Shown here: positions 62,521-64,000 of the stretch, piece after piece
Numbering within the stretch: position 1 is the first letter of the stretch
How the letters are laid out: every line of letters begins with the position of its first letter
Assembly: GCF_032062135.1 (NCBI RefSeq)
Contig: NC_092859.1
Coordinates: forward strand, 38,209,906-38,273,905
DNA: 64,000 nucleotides
Direction: 5' to 3'
Source: Pyxicephalus adspersus
Taxonomy: Eukaryota > Chordata > Amphibia > Anura > Pyxicephalidae
Program-made: the position numbers and the translations under genes
The notes under the pieces: generated by a model
Seen by the model: only the letters and a program-made list of their open reading frames with translations
Databases searched by the model: none
What the model was told of the DNA's origin: nothing

Positions 62521-64000
62521 TCCTGTGCTGCGGAGGACAAGGACAGGTGAAGGAATGTCTTTAAAAAAAGACAATGTATTTTAAAAAAATTATTATCAAT
62601 AATAACTAAAAAGCTGAAAGTTTTTTGGTGGGATTGCTGTGGTTTATCAACTAGTCCACAAGTGGCTCAACGCCATAGTTAAGTTTTCTTGTATAATTTT
62701 ACTTTACATAACACAGGACTTGCCTCCCAAGCCTTTGACAAAACAAGAAAAAATGCAGCAAACTGATAAGCATTTCACTTGTCCTATCAGAGGACATCAC
62801 ATTAGCTACAGCTGATTGGCTCATTGTGCTGATGTTGTAACTCCCAGTTCCAGCTTTGCAGTACATGAACAGCAATAAACAGATACCCAGCCTAATGTAG
62901 TTATCTAAACAGCTTGCACTAGAAAAATAAGTGTAATTATATAGTATTATATATAATAGATATATAACAATATAATATAATAATGACACAAATGAATGTG
63001 GCTCTGTATTTGTTTATATATGCCTACAGTTAAGCCTTAAAAATTTTTAAGATTTGACTAAACTGTCAGAAATAAATTGCAGACTTTTTACACAATAATG
63101 TGTTACGTATGCTTTGAAGACATGATGGATATTACCTCTGGCTTCTAGTTCAGAAAATCTAGAAAGAAAGACTTAAGCTGTTCCATATATATAATAGACA
63201 TAGAATAATAAATCAAATTCAGTTTTCTGTTTGATGTTTACAGCATCAGGCTTAAAGTAAACCTGTGGTTTGTTCATGTGACAGTATTTTTAGAGCAGTA
63301 TTTATGTCCTAAAGGGATCTCAGAAATACTATATTATTATAAACATAAGGCAGAAGTGAGCATTTCCTTAGTTTCCTTATTCCACTATTAACTCATTGAG
63401 CTACTAAAGTTTTGTACCCCTCCAAATGTATGACTGATCTGTGTGGGATGGTCTGTGTATACACAGCCAAGAACATAATGGCTTGTTAGCTCTCCGCGAT
63501 CTACTTGCATTGACTTTGCAATCTATCGGTAGATCGCGATCCACCTGTTGGGCACCCCTGGTTTAAAGCATGTGCATTCTCAAACTCAAACACTGTTTTC
63601 AGGAAGATTCTAGATGAGCCATTCACAACCAGAAGTCTTTGAAAGCCTACGGTTCCTCCAGGGGCTTCTAACTGACCATTCGTTGGATAGTGTCAGCCTA
63701 GTTGAGTCCAACACCACTTGCAAGCTAGTTGAATTATGCTAATGATCTTTAAACCTGTTTATAAAGATGGCATTATGAACCACCACTTGGTTCACTCAAT
63801 GGGCCTGATTTATGAAAGCTCTCCAGGGCAGAGAGAATACAGTTTCAGAAGTACACTTCATTTTTACACTTCATTTTTTAACTGTCAGCAAAAGGCTGGG
63901 GGAGGGACAAGACCTGTAAGTGTGACTGAACTCCTGCATAGAAAAAATAGGTCTTCTGCTCTACCAGACTGGGATATGTGGTGTGTCAGAATGACAGAAA
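62521..64000. other. Upstream LONRF intron; MITE fragments
   Basis: The region contains the candidate microexon, a hAT-end fragment at 63490-63571 (GATCGCGATCCACCTGTTGG, GCACCCCTG) and a partial palindromic MITE at 63800-63862 (GGGCCTGATTTATGAAAGCT). No convincing LONRF first exon or CpG-island promoter was found. Confidence 0.5.
63136..63158 (-). CDS. Candidate 23-nt LONRF microexon (tentative)
   Basis: On the minus strand gtctttctttctag precedes 23 nt, followed by GAG|GTAATA. Taken as an exon that enters with one completing base and leaves after one base, it reads FSELEAR and joins to the 60314-60432 exon as FSELEARAPQDVLLRV with no frame conflict. The family has a helix B ending around AxELAPDD here, so the fit is plausible. 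Twenty-three nucleotides with good sites can arise by chance, so this is only a candidate. Confidence 0.25.

Overview
This is AT-rich vertebrate DNA, almost certainly from a frog. The support for that is a split vertebrate-type gene with GT-AG introns and many interspersed repeats of kinds I associate with anuran genomes: TTAA-flanked MITEs of the T2/Kolobok kind, TIR elements beginning AACCTCCCTAGCGGT, GTACACACG-ended MITEs, Tc1/mariner and hAT relics, an L1/Tx1-like LINE tail and a tRNA-derived SINE. The species call is inference. There is no bacterial operon, CRISPR array or rRNA, and no tRNA gene I can support.

The right half (33090-60432, minus strand) holds the one convincing protein-coding gene: the C-terminal 490 codons, in ten exons, of a LONRF family protein (TPR, RING finger, Lon substrate-binding domain). 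Every exon has consensus splice sites and the phases join without a break from TPR to stop codon. The RING and the C-terminal tail look most like LONRF1. The 5' part (promoter, first coding exon or exons, N-terminal half) lies beyond position 64000. A 23-nt candidate microexon at 63136-63158 would fit the phase.

The left half (1-33089) has no gene that I can support. It is a repeat landscape: an L1/Tx1-like tail (1-515), a 47-bp-arm palindrome (2424-2526), T2-like MITEs (3823-4233, 9811-10123), a three-level nested insertion (about 6250-7396), Tc1-like relics (12403-12580, 22030-22738), a Tigger/pogo-like MITE (18591-18900), a SINE (23195-23575), a palindromic mariner derivative that keeps the transposase N-terminus (24491-24981) and a CpG-rich MITE packed with CGAACGAT words (25258-25681). 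The 3' UTR of the LONRF gene probably runs down from 33089 to somewhere near 30.2-30.8 kb.

The most interesting non-coding signal is a set of hammerhead-ribozyme-like motifs (2708-2751, 18420-18461, 13900-13943 minus, and a decayed one at 37518-37556). They have a CUGANGA box, stem II, GAAA, a 2-bp stem III and a GUU cleavage position abutting stem I, which is the layout of the minimal hammerheads associated with Penelope-like retroelements. Second is a family of about 600-bp TIR elements in the LONRF introns (45411-46017, 53530-54160, 56149-56751) that share a CpG-rich core with an open frame and a splice-donor-like AGGTAAG.
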